Notes under the pieces: generated by a model
Told to the model about the DNA's origin: nothing
The model's database searches: none
What the model saw: the letters and a program-made list of their open reading frames with translations, nothing else
Shown here: positions 20,601 to 30,564 of the stretch, piece after piece
Layout of the letters: the number at the start of each line of letters is the position of its first letter
Position numbering within the stretch: the first letter of the stretch is position 1
Translations under genes and position numbers: made by a program
Assembly: GCA_017591395.1 (NCBI GenBank)
Contig: WEDG01001318.1
Coordinates: 38,123 to 102,122 of the forward strand
From: Schistocephalus solidus
Lineage: Eukaryota; Platyhelminthes; Cestoda; Diphyllobothriidea; Diphyllobothriidae
Direction of reading: 5' to 3'
DNA length: 64,000 nt

Positions 20601-21848
20601 CCTGGTACATGAAAGAAAGGCAGCTGTGGGGCGGCTGCCGCAGCCCTGCCGGACGGATCGTCTCTTCGCGCGGTGGCGGTGGTAGGAAGGGCAGTGAGAA
20701 TTCGGTGCGGAATACTGCCGCCTGACCAATTGGAACAAAATCGGTAAGCACCTGGCGCCTCCTCCTTCTGGCGCGTGAGGCCCTACCAATGATAACTCCG
20801 CGTTGGTGCAACCAGTGGAGAAGATACGAGCACGCGGCTGTCGCTTTTCGCAAACCGGTATTTTTGTGGCTGGTGGGATGGGCCCGATGAACAAGAATTG
20901 CAAATCTTCGCGATTACGCGAAAAGCAGGAGGTGGCCCGGTCAGTGGACTCCGTCTCGATGCTCCCCAACACCAGACGAACAGGTTGCAGTCTGGCCTCC
21001 CTTCTCGTTCACAGAAACAGACTTTTTGCACTCGGTGGGAGATGGTATAGTGAAACATTCCTGTTAGTTTCACTTTGTGGCTTTGTTGTATTTAAGAAAA
21101 GCTGAATTGCCACCTTATCCAATTAGGGCAGAAATCTGCAGCCAATGATGAATAATGATTTTAAAATTGGAGTTCAGTGTGCCCTTTGTTTTGTGTAAAA
21201 TTGGTTCACCTTCCAGGTGTGACAGTTGCGCTACCAAATTTGAGGGATTTTATATAACTTTCCGCTTTGTAATCTGTTTGAAAGGTTTACCTTTTCTCCG
21301 GACGCAAAGTGCATTCCCTAGCTCATGAAATGTCAACGATATTCTGAAGTGTGCTTTCCATTCGGACAAATTACACTCAGTAGGGTTGCGGTAATACTCG
21401 ATTATCATGACGCTTAATTCGCATGTTATTTCAGTCACTGTAGAATGTTGGCGTTTGGAATTGGGCATTTAATAACAACGGAAAAGTATATTCTGCGAAA
21501 ATGTCTCACTTAAGTAGTGTGCAGTTTTCTATTGATGCCCTGTCTCATTAAATTATTGTGTGCACTTTGTTGCAAATTACGCATTTTAATGCACTTTGTT
21601 ATTTATAGTCGTTTTCTTTCAACTGAAGAAACCCTATTCGTGTTCTTTCAGAGATGAACGAACAAGTGATTTTTCCTCCACATGACGATGTGGTTAGGGT
21701 TGGAACATCGTCGGAGGAGTTTTACCCGAGTGGTAAGGAGGGCGCAACTGATGATGATTTTACAACTTGGCACTGGCTGGAAATTAGCATCACCAGCGTG
21801 AGCGATCGACCTGATCAGCTGGCTGCCGTCATCAATTTCCTGATATAG
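17455..21848 (+). CDS. BTB-kelch protein gene, left-arm copy (multi-exon)
   Basis: Kelch-like proteins use an N-terminal BTB domain for dimerisation and, in many members, cullin-3 binding; their kelch propeller binds partners or ubiquitin-ligase substrates. Recognisable exons are 17,455-17,601, 17,651-17,781, 17,821-17,888 (BTB), 19,102-19,366 and about 20,590-21,044 (kelch blades) and 21,652-21,848 (C terminus, TAG stop). Splice sites are GT...AG and phases fit: exon 3 ends in phase 1 and the first kelch exon starts in phase 1; the kelch exons join through a split arginine codon. The end of BTB and a BACK domain are not visible; their exons may lie unseen in 17,889-19,101, an intron that now holds a Penelope end and a SINE-like repeat. 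Indels in the kelch exons break this copy; the right-arm copy fills most of them in. Confidence 0.75.
17651..17781 (+). CDS. Kelch-like gene exon 2 (BTB core)
   Basis: Preceded by the acceptor CTGCTTAG and followed by the donor GTAAAT. It begins LFDGENMNAHRLVLAARVPH. The AHRLVLAARVPHIRK motif is the signature helix of BTB domains ('AHR-VLAA-SPYF'). It ends in phase 2. The intron before it is only 49 bp, a size common in flatworm genes. Confidence 0.75.
17821..17888 (+). CDS. Kelch-like gene exon 3 (BTB, YLYTGRL motif)
   Basis: Acceptor CATCTCCTAG, donor GTATCC. After completing a split codon it reads VAECLLCYLYTGRLVISESN. The Y-YTG-L-IS--NV pattern is the most conserved BTB stretch, which fixes the frame. 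The intron before it is 39 bp. The mirror exon (57,334-57,403) has one extra base that shifts the frame, so the left copy is the better reading here. Confidence 0.75.
17898..17917. repeat. TA microsatellite
   Basis: A run of about ten TA dinucleotides just after the exon 3 donor; its mirror is at about 57,306-57,325. It forms the left border of the Penelope-derived fragment. Confidence 0.85.
17925..18210 (+). mobile_element. Penelope-like element 3' fragment inside a kelch intron
   Basis: The frame EFLEAIHSDDSCINRPIEFD at about 17,936-17,995 and VYNNLKDKWKRR to the stop near 18,033 is the C-terminal end of a GIY-YIG-bearing Penelope protein; the same text occurs at 35,779-35,845 and 36,090-36,212. 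The following 3' region (TCTGACGACGACCTGG near 18,150) matches the 3' region at 36,315. The copy is 5' truncated, which is usual for reverse-transcribed insertions. Confidence 0.75.
18148..18206 (+). ncRNA. Possible hammerhead ribozyme remnant in the Penelope 3' end
   Basis: The hammerhead box CTGACGA (consensus CUGANGA) lies at 18,151-18,157, followed by a hairpin CTGG-GGAA-CCAG extended by GAC/GTC, then an A-rich box (GTAAAA here, TTGAAAA in the mirror copy at 57,044-57,049), then TTTA...TAAA pairing and GTT. Penelope-like elements are known to carry hammerhead ribozymes in their terminal repeats. The strict GAAA box is damaged in this copy and the closing stem is short, so this is a candidate only. 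Confidence 0.35.
18340..18640. repeat. SINE-like repeat in a kelch intron
   Basis: Two blocks known from elsewhere in the window: GGCTTATTAGCCGTCATCAG...CAGTCATACCC (18,376-18,415), which resembles on the opposite strand the body of the tRNA-headed repeat at 24,064, and TTTATTCGTCTGAGCTTT...CACCAGTGACGCCAGTCC (18,466-18,592), which resembles 24,424-24,556. No tRNA-like head is seen here, so it is a headless or rearranged member. Confidence 0.5.
19102..19366 (+). CDS. Kelch-like gene exon with first kelch blades (frameshifted here)
   Basis: Acceptor TTGTGCTACAG at 19,091-19,101 and donor GTGAGT at 19,367. The mirror copy (55,855-56,122) is open throughout and reads GGRILLIGGFNG, LDARTGLWKPLAPM, RAYGHTATAFN, VVVVCGGEDD and SCELYDPREN, clear kelch blades with GG and Y-W spacing. 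This left copy differs by a two-base gain in an A run near 19,140 and several losses (near 19,130, 19,275, 19,305, 19,330) that break the frame. Confidence 0.78.
20130..20312. repeat. Foldback pair of a dispersed module
   Basis: Two copies of one module face each other: AGAAGTAGATGCGGTCG...CCTGACGTTTCGGATTC...CCACCATCAGAGACAT (20,132-20,213) and its reverse form ending GCGATCGCATCTACTTCATC (20,227-20,310), about 13 bp apart. Single copies of the same module occur near 23,120-23,205, 26,375-26,400 and 27,010-27,090. The pair is consistent with a small foldback element in a kelch intron. Its mirror is at about 54,905-55,105. Confidence 0.6.
20590..21044 (+). CDS. Kelch-like gene exon with further kelch blades (frameshifted here)
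   Basis: The acceptor is TATAAG just before 20,590 (TATAG in the mirror), chosen because it is in phase with the previous exon and joins into ELYDPREN-R-WWPLPDMKERR, a continuous kelch blade. The mirror exon 54,192-54,629 shows GAAAAALPDGRLFVFGGG, RYEHAAVAFRNRIFVAGG and LSLLVHRNRLFALGG. The donor GTATAG follows here, GTATGT in the mirror. Several indels break this left copy. Confidence 0.75.
21652..21848 (+). CDS. Kelch-like gene terminal exon
   Basis: Acceptor TGTTCTTTCAG at 21,641-21,651. In phase with the preceding exon it reads EMNEQVIFPPHDDVVRVG, SSEEFYPSGKEG and TWHWLEISITSVSDRPDQLA, ending at TAG 21,846-21,848. The stretch is acidic and looks like the last strand and tail of the propeller. 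The frame is uninterrupted; the mirror exon begins near 53,580 and ends at 53,387. Confidence 0.65.
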
Positions 21849-24063
21849 GACCCCTTGTGTCCTTTGGATACAGCGTTAGCGCTTGTAGATAAAAATGAGT
21901 TAAACCCATGTGAGCAGCCATTTCAGCAGTGGGACTCAACCAAGCTCTACGGCGTGCTTTTCCGCACAGAGGTGGTAGGGAGTAAGTACACGATATAGTA
22001 CCGAATTTAATGATGATAGGTAATGCTCCACATGCGCCTATGTTATTTCCGAAATCGACTTATGCGCAAAATATTATGAAGGAAGCCAATGGCTGAAGGT
22101 GCAAAAATAAAGAGGAGAGGCGGAAAAGAACAGTAAAACACTCGAGAAGGGTGGGCTGCTACGTTTTGAAGGTTTTGCGCAAACGTTACCCGATCTGATG
22201 CTCAAACACACTGAACAGACTGAGGGATCTCTAGAAATAAACTAATAGCCAGCAGTAGTCGACTGAAGGCGCGCGCAATAACGCAACACGCGTTGAATAT
22301 TCTGGCTTCTATTTAGCAATCACCTTCTTCGTGTAAATGTACAGCATTAACAGTGATCTATTGGTGCACGAAGAGCATTATTGGAAGCATTGTACATTTT
22401 CCAGCGTAATAGCAACTTAACGACTAGAATTCAAGCAAGTCGTGCCAGGAACCCATGTGCACCTGGTTGATGGCAGTGGTGGAGAACAGACTCATGTGCT
22501 GGGTGTACATCGCTGAAAGCCCGCTCGAAGTAACTCAAACCCAGTCTACGTGGCATGCTGTGCATTTGGTTCGCGATAGACAAAACATCGTGATGCCTGA
22601 ACGGTCCGACATGGTGTCATGACGTCAGCCATTAGGCATCTTCATCGTGTCGCTTTACCAGTCAGAGCTTTTCGTCTGCGATGAAAACCTTAGCATCCAG
22701 CGATAACGAACAGCATGTCTCAAACCAACCATCTGTTCCTTTGAAATCCAATAGAATCATAGAGTCTACCCAAAGGATGAAGGCCCAAATCGGAAATATG
22801 CCCGTTCCGATGAGGACTTGATTAAACCGTAGCCATGGCAATCTCGAGATCTCCTTGTCCTTGTTGGCACTTTAATCTGGCTCCGCTACAAATCATTACG
22901 TCTAATCAGAAAACAGAGGAGATCACGCGATTTTATCTTGTCGAAAACTATAAAACCAGAGGATGCTGCTCCGGATGAAGATGCAGACGAAACGGAAGCT
23001 GACACATTTGGAAAAGTTGACACTGGTGTAAAGCATATTCACAGTTATTCTGCATGTAATTAATAACGTAAAAGTTCAAAACGTACGTCAGAGACGCACT
23101 GCTACGCGATGCTGCCGTTTGGATTATGGTTCGAGTTTGAATTCCGAAAACGTCAGATGAATAAAAGCTCTTGTTTCAGCGATTGCATCTAGCATCTTCC
23201 ATGAAAATGATGTCCACCTGAGGCGTGCGATGCGGGCTTCGAGCGCGGTTACAGAGGGAAGCTCATTAAGGAAGCAATGGCAGGCTCGGGCTCTGATGCG
23301 TGTCAGCGAGAGGACGGTCATACCAGACAGGACTCGTCTTATACGACGCAAGACCTGAGGTACGCCTGGCAGTGAGCCATGGCATGACATTGAAACGTAA
23401 GTAAATAAGTGCGTGGCACCACGCCTTCAGGTGCAGCATGCGTCAGCAGCGCGCTAGTGCGGAGAAAAACCTCACTGGTGCGGCACTGAGGTCTGGCTTT
23501 ACGGCACATCAACCCCATCCAGATGTCTGATTCGGACTAGACATTCCAGCCGCAAGCCAGCTCAGACTTGATTCACAGCCCTGACCCCAGTGCGTCACAG
23601 CCAGGCCATTGCGCGTGTCAAGGGTACAAATGCTCGCGCTGCAGCAGGTTCGTCCAATCGCGCGCGCCATGCACCGACGCCACACGTTCCGCGATCACGC
23701 TGACATCATGGACACTGACTTGGAGCATCCCGTACTCTCGGACTATTGATCAAGCTCCGGATCAGGTCAGCACACTTTCGTCTTTCTTTCATTAAAGCGC
23801 CTCGCAAGACTCTTCCGGCGGATGCGGGATGCTGGATCCTCCCTGCCAGGCGAACAATACATTACCGATCGTGAAGCAACTGTCAGATCGGCTAATATAT
23901 GCAGGTCTTCGGACAACTTCTTACAAACCAATCCTTTGTCCGTTCTTTTCGCTGACGAATGCTTACCGGTCTGTCGGTAAATGACCACTGCGTCCTGCGG
24001 CTCGCCTTTGAGGGTCAAGGCTCGCCAGCAGCCGTCCAGTTTAGCAAAGACATATCACTCAAT
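21849..24063. other. Region downstream of the kelch gene, no gene seen
   Basis: Contains the 3' flank of the kelch gene and scattered repeat pieces: a block near 22,790-22,880 that resembles on the opposite strand the repeat at 52,375-52,450, and a minus-strand CTGACGTTTTCGG module at 23,115-23,205. Open frames here are short and not conserved in the mirror. Confidence 0.45.
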
Positions 24064-24620
24064 GCCCGTAGCTCAATGGTTAGAGCTTTGGACTTTCTGA
24101 TCAAAAGTTCGCGGGTTCGGAGTCTCAGGCGATGCACTGCTCGGGCTTTTGGTGGCGACTCACGATTTATAGCTACGAGCAAGGACCGGTCAGCCTTAGT
24201 TTCCCATTCTTTTTCGGCAGCATCGATAAGCTTTCAGTCTGTGCCCTTAACTACGTAGTAACATCGCAAGCCGAACTGCAAACACCAGATAGAACTCTTT
24301 ATACTCTGCCAGCTGCGCACGAAATGGCTGAGGGCTCCTGTGCTGGAGTTGGCTTATTAATGACGAAGATCGCAATAGCCGACAAGATTAAGAAGAAGGT
24401 TGTTCGTTCACCGGAATCATGGCTTTATGCGTCTGAGCTTTCAAAACTCTAATACTGGAGTCCGTGCGTCAGGAGACAAAACAAACATAAAACGCAGTAA
24501 CAGACTTTATAGGAGGGGCAGGGGCCAACCAAACACCAGTGGTGCCAGTCCGGAGTGTGAGTACGCAGGTCCCTGTATGCAGGCGCCAGTTCTCATAAGC
24601 CGATCGATCAATGCAAATTT
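24064..24620 (+). repeat. tRNA-derived SINE-like repeat
   Basis: The head GCCCGTAGCTCAATGGTTAG...GGGTTCG (24,064-24,130) has a tRNA-like A box (TAGCTCAATGG) and B box (GGTTCGAGCCT in the mirror, one inserted G here), the internal promoter of RNA polymerase III. A non-tRNA body follows, with TTTATGCGTCTGAGCTTTC (24,421-24,440) and CACCAGTGGTGCCAGTCC (24,535-24,553), blocks shared with 18,466-18,592. The mirror copy is about 50,600-51,153. Confidence 0.7.
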
Positions 24621-25534
24621 AGGTCACACTCCGTGAGGTGTAGCAAGCGTTTGAGCATAGGTCAATAGTTCATTTACCCGAAAAATGCGTGCTTTACCGA
24701 CAAAATGCGACATTAACTTCACGCGAAGGCGAGTAAAGTAATTTTCTACAACCTTCAGGCTTTTACTGGCATTTCGCGACTTTCTGGTAGCAATACACGC
24801 ATGAGGGATGATACGACCGTCGGATACAGCAATATCTTCCAGTTGACTGGAGTGAAGGGGTTTCTGAGTGCATGCAAATTTTAGGTGGGAAGATGACATT
24901 TAAATTTGACACCACCACGCACTCAGGAACTCTCGATAAACCGCATACAAATACACAGTTTCACGCGCCTCCTCGAGAATGATCCATAACATTTTATCTT
25001 AATAAGCGTCTCTTTTAAAAGCAACATACTTATTTAGGAGACCTTTTTAAGTTTTAATTTTCCTGCAATGCAATAGGACATTATGCAGAAACATTTGAGA
25101 CAAAATCCAGTTGCGCATTGTTCTCACAAGTCAAATAGTTCTGCGGGCTGTTCCTGTGTTGCTTTGCACGCTCTGGCGGCTGATATGTTGCCACTAGTGG
25201 TATCAAACTCAACGCCAAGAGTTAACTTGACTCGAACGTCCGTCTCACTCTCTTACATTTCTTGCCGAAAAGTAATTTACATAAAACCGATTCAATGTCC
25301 AGGTTGATTAAATCATATGTTTACCGAGTCCTGAAAATCCATATTTCTCGAATGAGTATCTGTAGGCTTACTAATCTGGTACATGGTATGGATGTGACTT
25401 ATATGAGCACCTCAATCCGAGCTGGTCTCAGGTATGCTCTGCTTACAGACATATAGGTGGCCTTGCAGTAAATTTCTGGGAAGCGTCAAATATTCCCGCG
25501 GTTTACTGCCTATCATAAAACCAAACCGTGGCGT
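24621..25534. other. Noncoding stretch, no gene seen
   Basis: Repeat-like AT-rich DNA. The minus-strand frame 24,899-24,624 contains KSLKVVENYF, also readable in the mirror, but the flanking frame is not kept and no family is recognised. Confidence 0.4.
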
Positions 25535-25690
25535 TAGTATTAACCCTAACCCTACCCTTAACCTAAACCCCGCAGTCAATGGTTGAACCAAAACAGTAAC
25601 ACTAAATAGACACTCTGAACCTAACGATAACTGTGACTGTAACCGGACCCTAAATCTAAACTCACACCTTTAACCCGCAAAACCTAAGTC
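25535..25690. repeat. Degenerate telomere-like tract
   Basis: TTAACCCTAACCCTACCC at 25,540-25,557 followed by CTTAACCTAAACCCC and further degenerate AACC/CTAA words to about 25,690. This resembles decayed (TTAGGG)n, the usual flatworm telomere repeat, lying inside the arm. The mirror tract at about 49,590-49,740 reads GGGTAGGGTTAGGGTTAA. Confidence 0.7.
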
Positions 25691-26440
25691 TCTCAGTATG
25701 GCTGCAAAGCCGCGTAAATTGGCGGCGGCTACATTGCTTCCCGATTATGCGGCCTTAAAAGTTCTCCTTACCACCGGCTTCACCTACACATTTTAGTTTT
25801 GGAAATAATGGATGTTCTGCTGGTAAATCCATCCTTCTTATTCATCCAGGAATAGACGTACAGAGGTTTTCTAACCCACCCGCACGGATCAGATTTCGCC
25901 AGCCGTCAGCTTATTAGATTTGGGGAATGCCTCATAAAGATGTGACTCAATGTGCAAAATAGTGATTACACGTGAATAGGGCATGACAACGACAGAACAA
26001 GGGAGCACCATTAGCCGACATGAACAAGGGAGACAACGACAGATTAGGCCCTCCAGCAGAAGTAGATGCGTTCGAACAAGAACTTTATGCCTGATATTTC
26101 CAATTTTCTTCTCGGTTTCAGTCAGACCCGCAGAAACATCAAACGAGTAACCTTCCACGTGTCCAGTGATGGTACATCTCTGAAATGCGCACTACACTTC
26201 GTCTGTTTTCGGTTTGACCTAAACGCTCCCATATGACAGATGTCCGGGGTACGGTATCCAGGACCAGGCTCTTCCTCATTCACCAATGGTCGCTCGGTGG
26301 TGGTTCTTGTATAGTCCATCTTAAACGATCTTAAAGACGGTAGCAATTAGCGAACCGCAACCCGCAACCGTCCTCGTTGATGGGTTCGGGAGAGAATCCG
26401 AAACGCTGCGGCCAATGAACAATCATGTTCCAATGATCAA
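25691..26440. other. Repeat-rich noncoding stretch
   Basis: Holds diverged copies of the AGTAGATGCG / TTTC-GTTTCAG module near 26,060-26,125 and a minus-strand copy near 26,375-26,400. No coding frame is convincing. Confidence 0.4.
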
Positions 26441-26487
26441 TTTCTTCTTCTTCTTCTTCTTTCTTCTTCTTCTTCTTTCCTTTCTTC
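26441..26487. repeat. TTC microsatellite
   Basis: An interrupted (TTC)n run of about 47 bp. In the mirror (48,820-48,870) the tract is an uninterrupted (GAA)n run of about the same length, so the interruptions differ between the arms. Confidence 0.9.
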
Positions 26488-26639
26488 TGACTGGCCCCAA
26501 TTTTTCGGAAAGAAAAAGGCTAGCAGCAATGATCACTTTGTGGTTTATTTTCTGGCAAGCAGCCGCTGCTGGCATAACCGCAGTCTGAAATCGGAGTCAT
26601 TTACTCACCGAATGTTCTAGGCAAGTTGTTCGCTAAATC

Positions 26640-27100
26640 CGAACGCATATTCCGCTGCTATTATCCATGCGCAATATTCCACCGAGCAAGGTTCAAGTAA
26701 TTTCTTTCCTTGGATGCAGGACAGAATGTGGGCCTCCTGCCGCAGCTCTCGAGCTTCAGTCACTTCCCGCAGGTGGTCCACACACAGCGCTGCCGGCTTA
26801 TTCGACATCTAGCCTGTCTCCGACGGCTGAGGCCCTGCGGCGCCCGCAAAGGTCGCATTATTTATACTACCCTTTCGCAATCCATCGTGGATCCGGGCAA
26901 ACAGTAGCACGCGTTGGCATAATATGGGCAAAGAGTGTCGACCCAGGCGAATTGCAAACGGGAATTTGCTTGATGTTAGTGACCCGTGAATGCAATGAAA
27001 GCAGTTGAGGAAGAGTAGAGGCAGCGACCGTTCTGGAACAAGATTTCTATTTGCTCTGACGTTTCGGTCTATCTTCGAACCCAGCATCGAGCATTGCAGC
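26640..27100. other. Conserved noncoding repeat block
   Basis: GC-richer block around GGACAGAATGTGGGCCTCCT (26,719) and GGCTGAGGCCCTGCGGCG (26,825), followed by a copy of the GTAGAGGC...CTGACGTTTCGG module at 27,015-27,090. Frames through it are short and differ between the arms. I consider it a dispersed repeat rather than a gene, without a family name. Confidence 0.35.
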
Positions 27101-27259
27101 ACTGACAAGGGTAACTGGATCACAGCGTACATTTGCCACGCCACACAACTTGCCTGTTGTAAGTAAGGTAGCAACCTCCGAATTACTTCTCATCAACCTT
27201 TATTTGGTGCGATTACATCTTGATCGCGCGCCGAGTCGCTTAATCACCATGGTTTCTAA

Positions 27260-28009
27260 TCACTGTGTTGGATCCTGGCGGTGGTGACTGGCCTTTGAGC
27301 GCCTCGACTTAAACTGGATGTGGTTTTTAACGCGCATCCCGAGTGGGCAATTATCATGCCTAGGCTGCCAAAACATCGAATACAGGGATCGCCATGACAT
27401 TTGCAGATAGTAAAAGACTGGGAGTTTCAGAAAGGCACACCTGCAGTTCGCGTGGTCAGTCGTCATTTCTTTGAAGCAAGAATTGCGGTACCCTGGCACT
27501 GATCGTAAAGGTGTAGCATGCGCGGCTAATGAGCCAGGGATCCGGGAGAACTGACCGCCATTTTTCCTTACATCAGTAGCTGCATATTCAGTCATCCGCG
27601 CCCAGAGAGAGTGAAGTCTTCCAGTTTTCTCCGATCGTTGTGGTCTGTCACTTACAGTGCAATAATATCGGGTAAACCAAGTCAGATCGTCACCGTTGAC
27701 TCGATTTTCGCGCTGGTCACAGCTCACATTGCTTAGACGCCTGATAGTACTTGCTCTGGACTTCTGTGCATAATTCCAACTCCAAAATGATGTGAGAGCG
27801 TGATTGACGGCTTTCAAAACCGATCTCAACATAATGTGAGGCCGTATACCGAATGTTCCTCGTCTCGCTTTTACGCATCCATTGGGTCCATAAGGTTGCG
27901 CAAGTAGCCGTTCTCCGGTCCTCAGCACCCGTCGTGAGAGATTATTGCGCTTTGAAAACCTTTGTCTCCCGACTCCACTGAAATGTGTCTCAACATGCCG
28001 ATATTGCAT
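27260..28009 (-). other. Unassigned 249-codon open frame
   Basis: The longest uninterrupted frame of the left arm after the LINEs. The translation has no motif I recognise, is rich in arginine and serine, and shows no signal peptide or membrane segment. In the mirror region (47,360-47,970, + strand) the frame is broken many times, which argues against a constrained protein. It directly follows, on the same strand, the tRNA-like head at 28,290-28,197, so it is more likely part of a long SINE-type repeat. Confidence 0.25.
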
Positions 28010-28196
28010 TCTTACGCAACCGTGTGTATGTGCGCGGCTGGTTGCTTATCAAAGCCTCAGAACTTACGGTAGTATACGGTTTCGGCTCAGGATGGCTTGG
28101 AAGATGGTTATTAATACCGCCAGGGCAGCTGGCTGTGGATTGTCAGGCTAAAGGCAGGCGATCTTTAAATGTTCGTCGCCCAATTCTTTGAGAGAG

Positions 28197-28290
28197 TCCT
28201 GGGGGCCTCCCGTGGACGGTGAACCACGGTGCAGCATGGGTATGCTAGTATGGCCAACGCTCTAACAACCCAAGTACTAAAAATTCTCCA
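28197..28290 (-). repeat. Degenerate tRNA-like sequence (SINE head), left-arm copy
   Basis: On the minus strand this corresponds to the clearer copy at 47,072-47,152, but it has lost the recognisable B box (CGTGGTTCACCGTCC instead of TTGGTTCAAATCCC). The body that follows on the minus strand is the same repeat as after 47,152. Confidence 0.45.
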
Positions 28291-30444
28291 CCGGGATAAG
28301 GAGCGTAATCACAGTTGGGTCAAGTTCAGCATCACCGACAGTCACTGCTAGTGAAATCCACCAATTCATCATATAATCAGCTGTCTGCCTAGCAAGATAT
28401 TTCCGCAATTTGTTGATTTCTGCCTAGGGCGTAGAGAGCTCCACACAAAAGAACCTTCACAAATTTAAAAAGTTTCGTATTGATAGGGAACGGCAGATAA
28501 GAGTAAATCCTTTTGTGCTGCCTTTATCGTTTTAGGCTTTCGAAAAGCCTAGAGCTGCACGTTTGCCAAACATAAACTCTGACAAATGAAAAACAGCCGA
28601 TTTTAACTTAGCGGCATTGATAAGTACCAGCGAATGAAAGAAAGCATCATACCAGTAATTTTAAAAGACGGGAGAGCTGTAGTAGTGTTTCTCATTAACG
28701 CTACCATCTTAAACGGAGGACACTAATGCGCAAGTTTATTCATATATATGGCCTTAAATTACTGACCAGTAATCCACTTCTTGTCAGCAAATGATATCAG
28801 TAAAGACGGATTCTAGGTTTACTAGCTCACCTCTAGCAAGGCATATTCTCTGCCTTGACTTCAGTGCGGGAAGTTCTGCCAAATGTTATTTTAAGCGACG
28901 GATATGAAGCTCTGCTGAAATGTCCCAAATTCCCAGTGTAAACAAAGAACGTACCCTTTCGGTGATTTCCAGAAGAATGGACATTGAAGCCACCCGCAAA
29001 TCGGCAATCCACAAAAATTCATTCCTTTTGCCAGATCGGCTCTTGTAGCAGATGTAATGAGCCTGGCCGCATACGGGTGGTGCCTGCTCCATCTCGCTGG
29101 CACAACGTCCTTCAAAGTCTGCACCTTTAACCGCAGTACGCATACAGTTTGCAGAGGATTGCTCGGGCCGTCACCGTATCCGTGCTGCTGCTGCCTCGAC
29201 AGGAATGCGTTAGGCTTTGACATACCTGATCCTCATCTTTTCCCGCATCTCACGAGAGACCGCAGGGAAATGCGTTGATATATGACCCTCGACCCTCCAG
29301 TCTCTGAACGTTGAGTATCTTGTTTTCGGTCCGTGGAACGATCCTTCGCAGCGTCTTCATCTTATTGCAACATGTAAAATAATACAATAATAATGTCTCG
29401 TCAGAGCGACAACAAAGCGATTGACGGAAATGGTCATGTCAGGATGTTTAAAGCAGTGCTCATTCGGAAATAGTTTTCTTATAAGGTTTGGCAAAACAAA
29501 ATCATAAAAATCGAAACTGAATTTGGAACAAAAATAATGAAACGTTATTGCAGCTTTAAAATGGTAAAGCGAATTAATGATCGATTCATATTAGCCAAGA
29601 TATCAAAAATGCAGTCCATGGAAAGTTGGTATAACCCAACGTTCTATGGGTTATTTTTCTTTCCTTTGTAATCTATAAGTATAAAGCCAGAAAATTTGTC
29701 TATATATACCAATCGATTTAATGATTTTCAATCGTTTATTTTTATCCCTGATTGGCGGGCTTTTGAAATTGAGCCACCATCTTTCTGATCTCCATCTTAT
29801 GTAACCTCTTATGTGTACGCCGATTGGCCTAATTCACTCATTATATACTTGAATACCTATTTTGTTTATTCTGAAATACAAAAATGAGTTCATCAGCGGA
29901 CGACGCTGGCACTATGCTGAAAGCTTTTGGAATTTTTACTTTCAAAAATAAGGCGTAGCTCCTCTGATTTATTTCAGACTGGGTGTGCTGACCACAGGCG
30001 ACCCAAAAATAAAAACGGGTAGATCAAAAGTCCAGTTTAAAAGCCAATAGGCAAAACGTTTCACAAGCCCGAAGAAAACAGTAACGCTTTATCACCTCGA
30101 GATCATTGGGTCACTTTGCGGATCCGACTGGTAATTTCACATCTCATTTTCGGGATGCTTGAAATTTTACTGCCTTGATTGAGCGCTTAAACACAGAATC
30201 TAAGCGACTTTATTCGGCGTGATCTGTAATAATGACTCTAACTTGTTAGATAGTACTGGCTCGATAACTAATCATCTCATATAAAATGATCATTTCACTT
30301 TTTAGCAGCGCGCAGAGATCTACCCTCAGCTGTACGTCCGTTTCTATTTGATTCAGTTCCTACGTGGGCTGCGTTAGAGCAGACCGACGGCGCTCCCATA
30401 AAAACGCTAAAACAGGCGTAAAACCTCATGCCACGTCAATGCTA
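28291..30444. other. Noncoding stretch, no gene supported
   Basis: AT-rich DNA. A minus-strand frame at 29,223-28,891 looks exon-like but is broken and unlike in the mirror (46,150-46,450), so I leave it uncalled. Confidence 0.4.
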
Positions 30445-30545
30445 TTCTTTATAGACAAAATAAATAATCCACTGCAAGTCATTTTCACCGAAACACCATG
30501 CCGTGGAGTACACGGTGGACCCCGTCAGACTATGAAGATTATGAT
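30445..30545 (-). repeat. Short dispersed repeat, copy 4
   Basis: Minus-strand reading gives CATAGTCTGACGGGGTCCAC, TACTCCACGGCATGGTG and GAAAATGACTTGCAGTGG. It is the most diverged of the four independent loci. The mirror copy is 44,817-44,915. Confidence 0.55.
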
Positions 30546-30564
30546 AGTGCGAGGAGCCCTATGG

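Noticed and set aside
24064..24130. Functional tRNA gene
   Set aside because: The acceptor stem does not pair, the B box is interrupted, and a long shared repeat body follows; a SINE head fits better.
28891..29223. Minus-strand frame with an exon-like look and a GTACGT donor
   Set aside because: Two overlapping frames are equally open, no domain is recognised, and the mirror (about 46,150-46,450) has many changes that break both.
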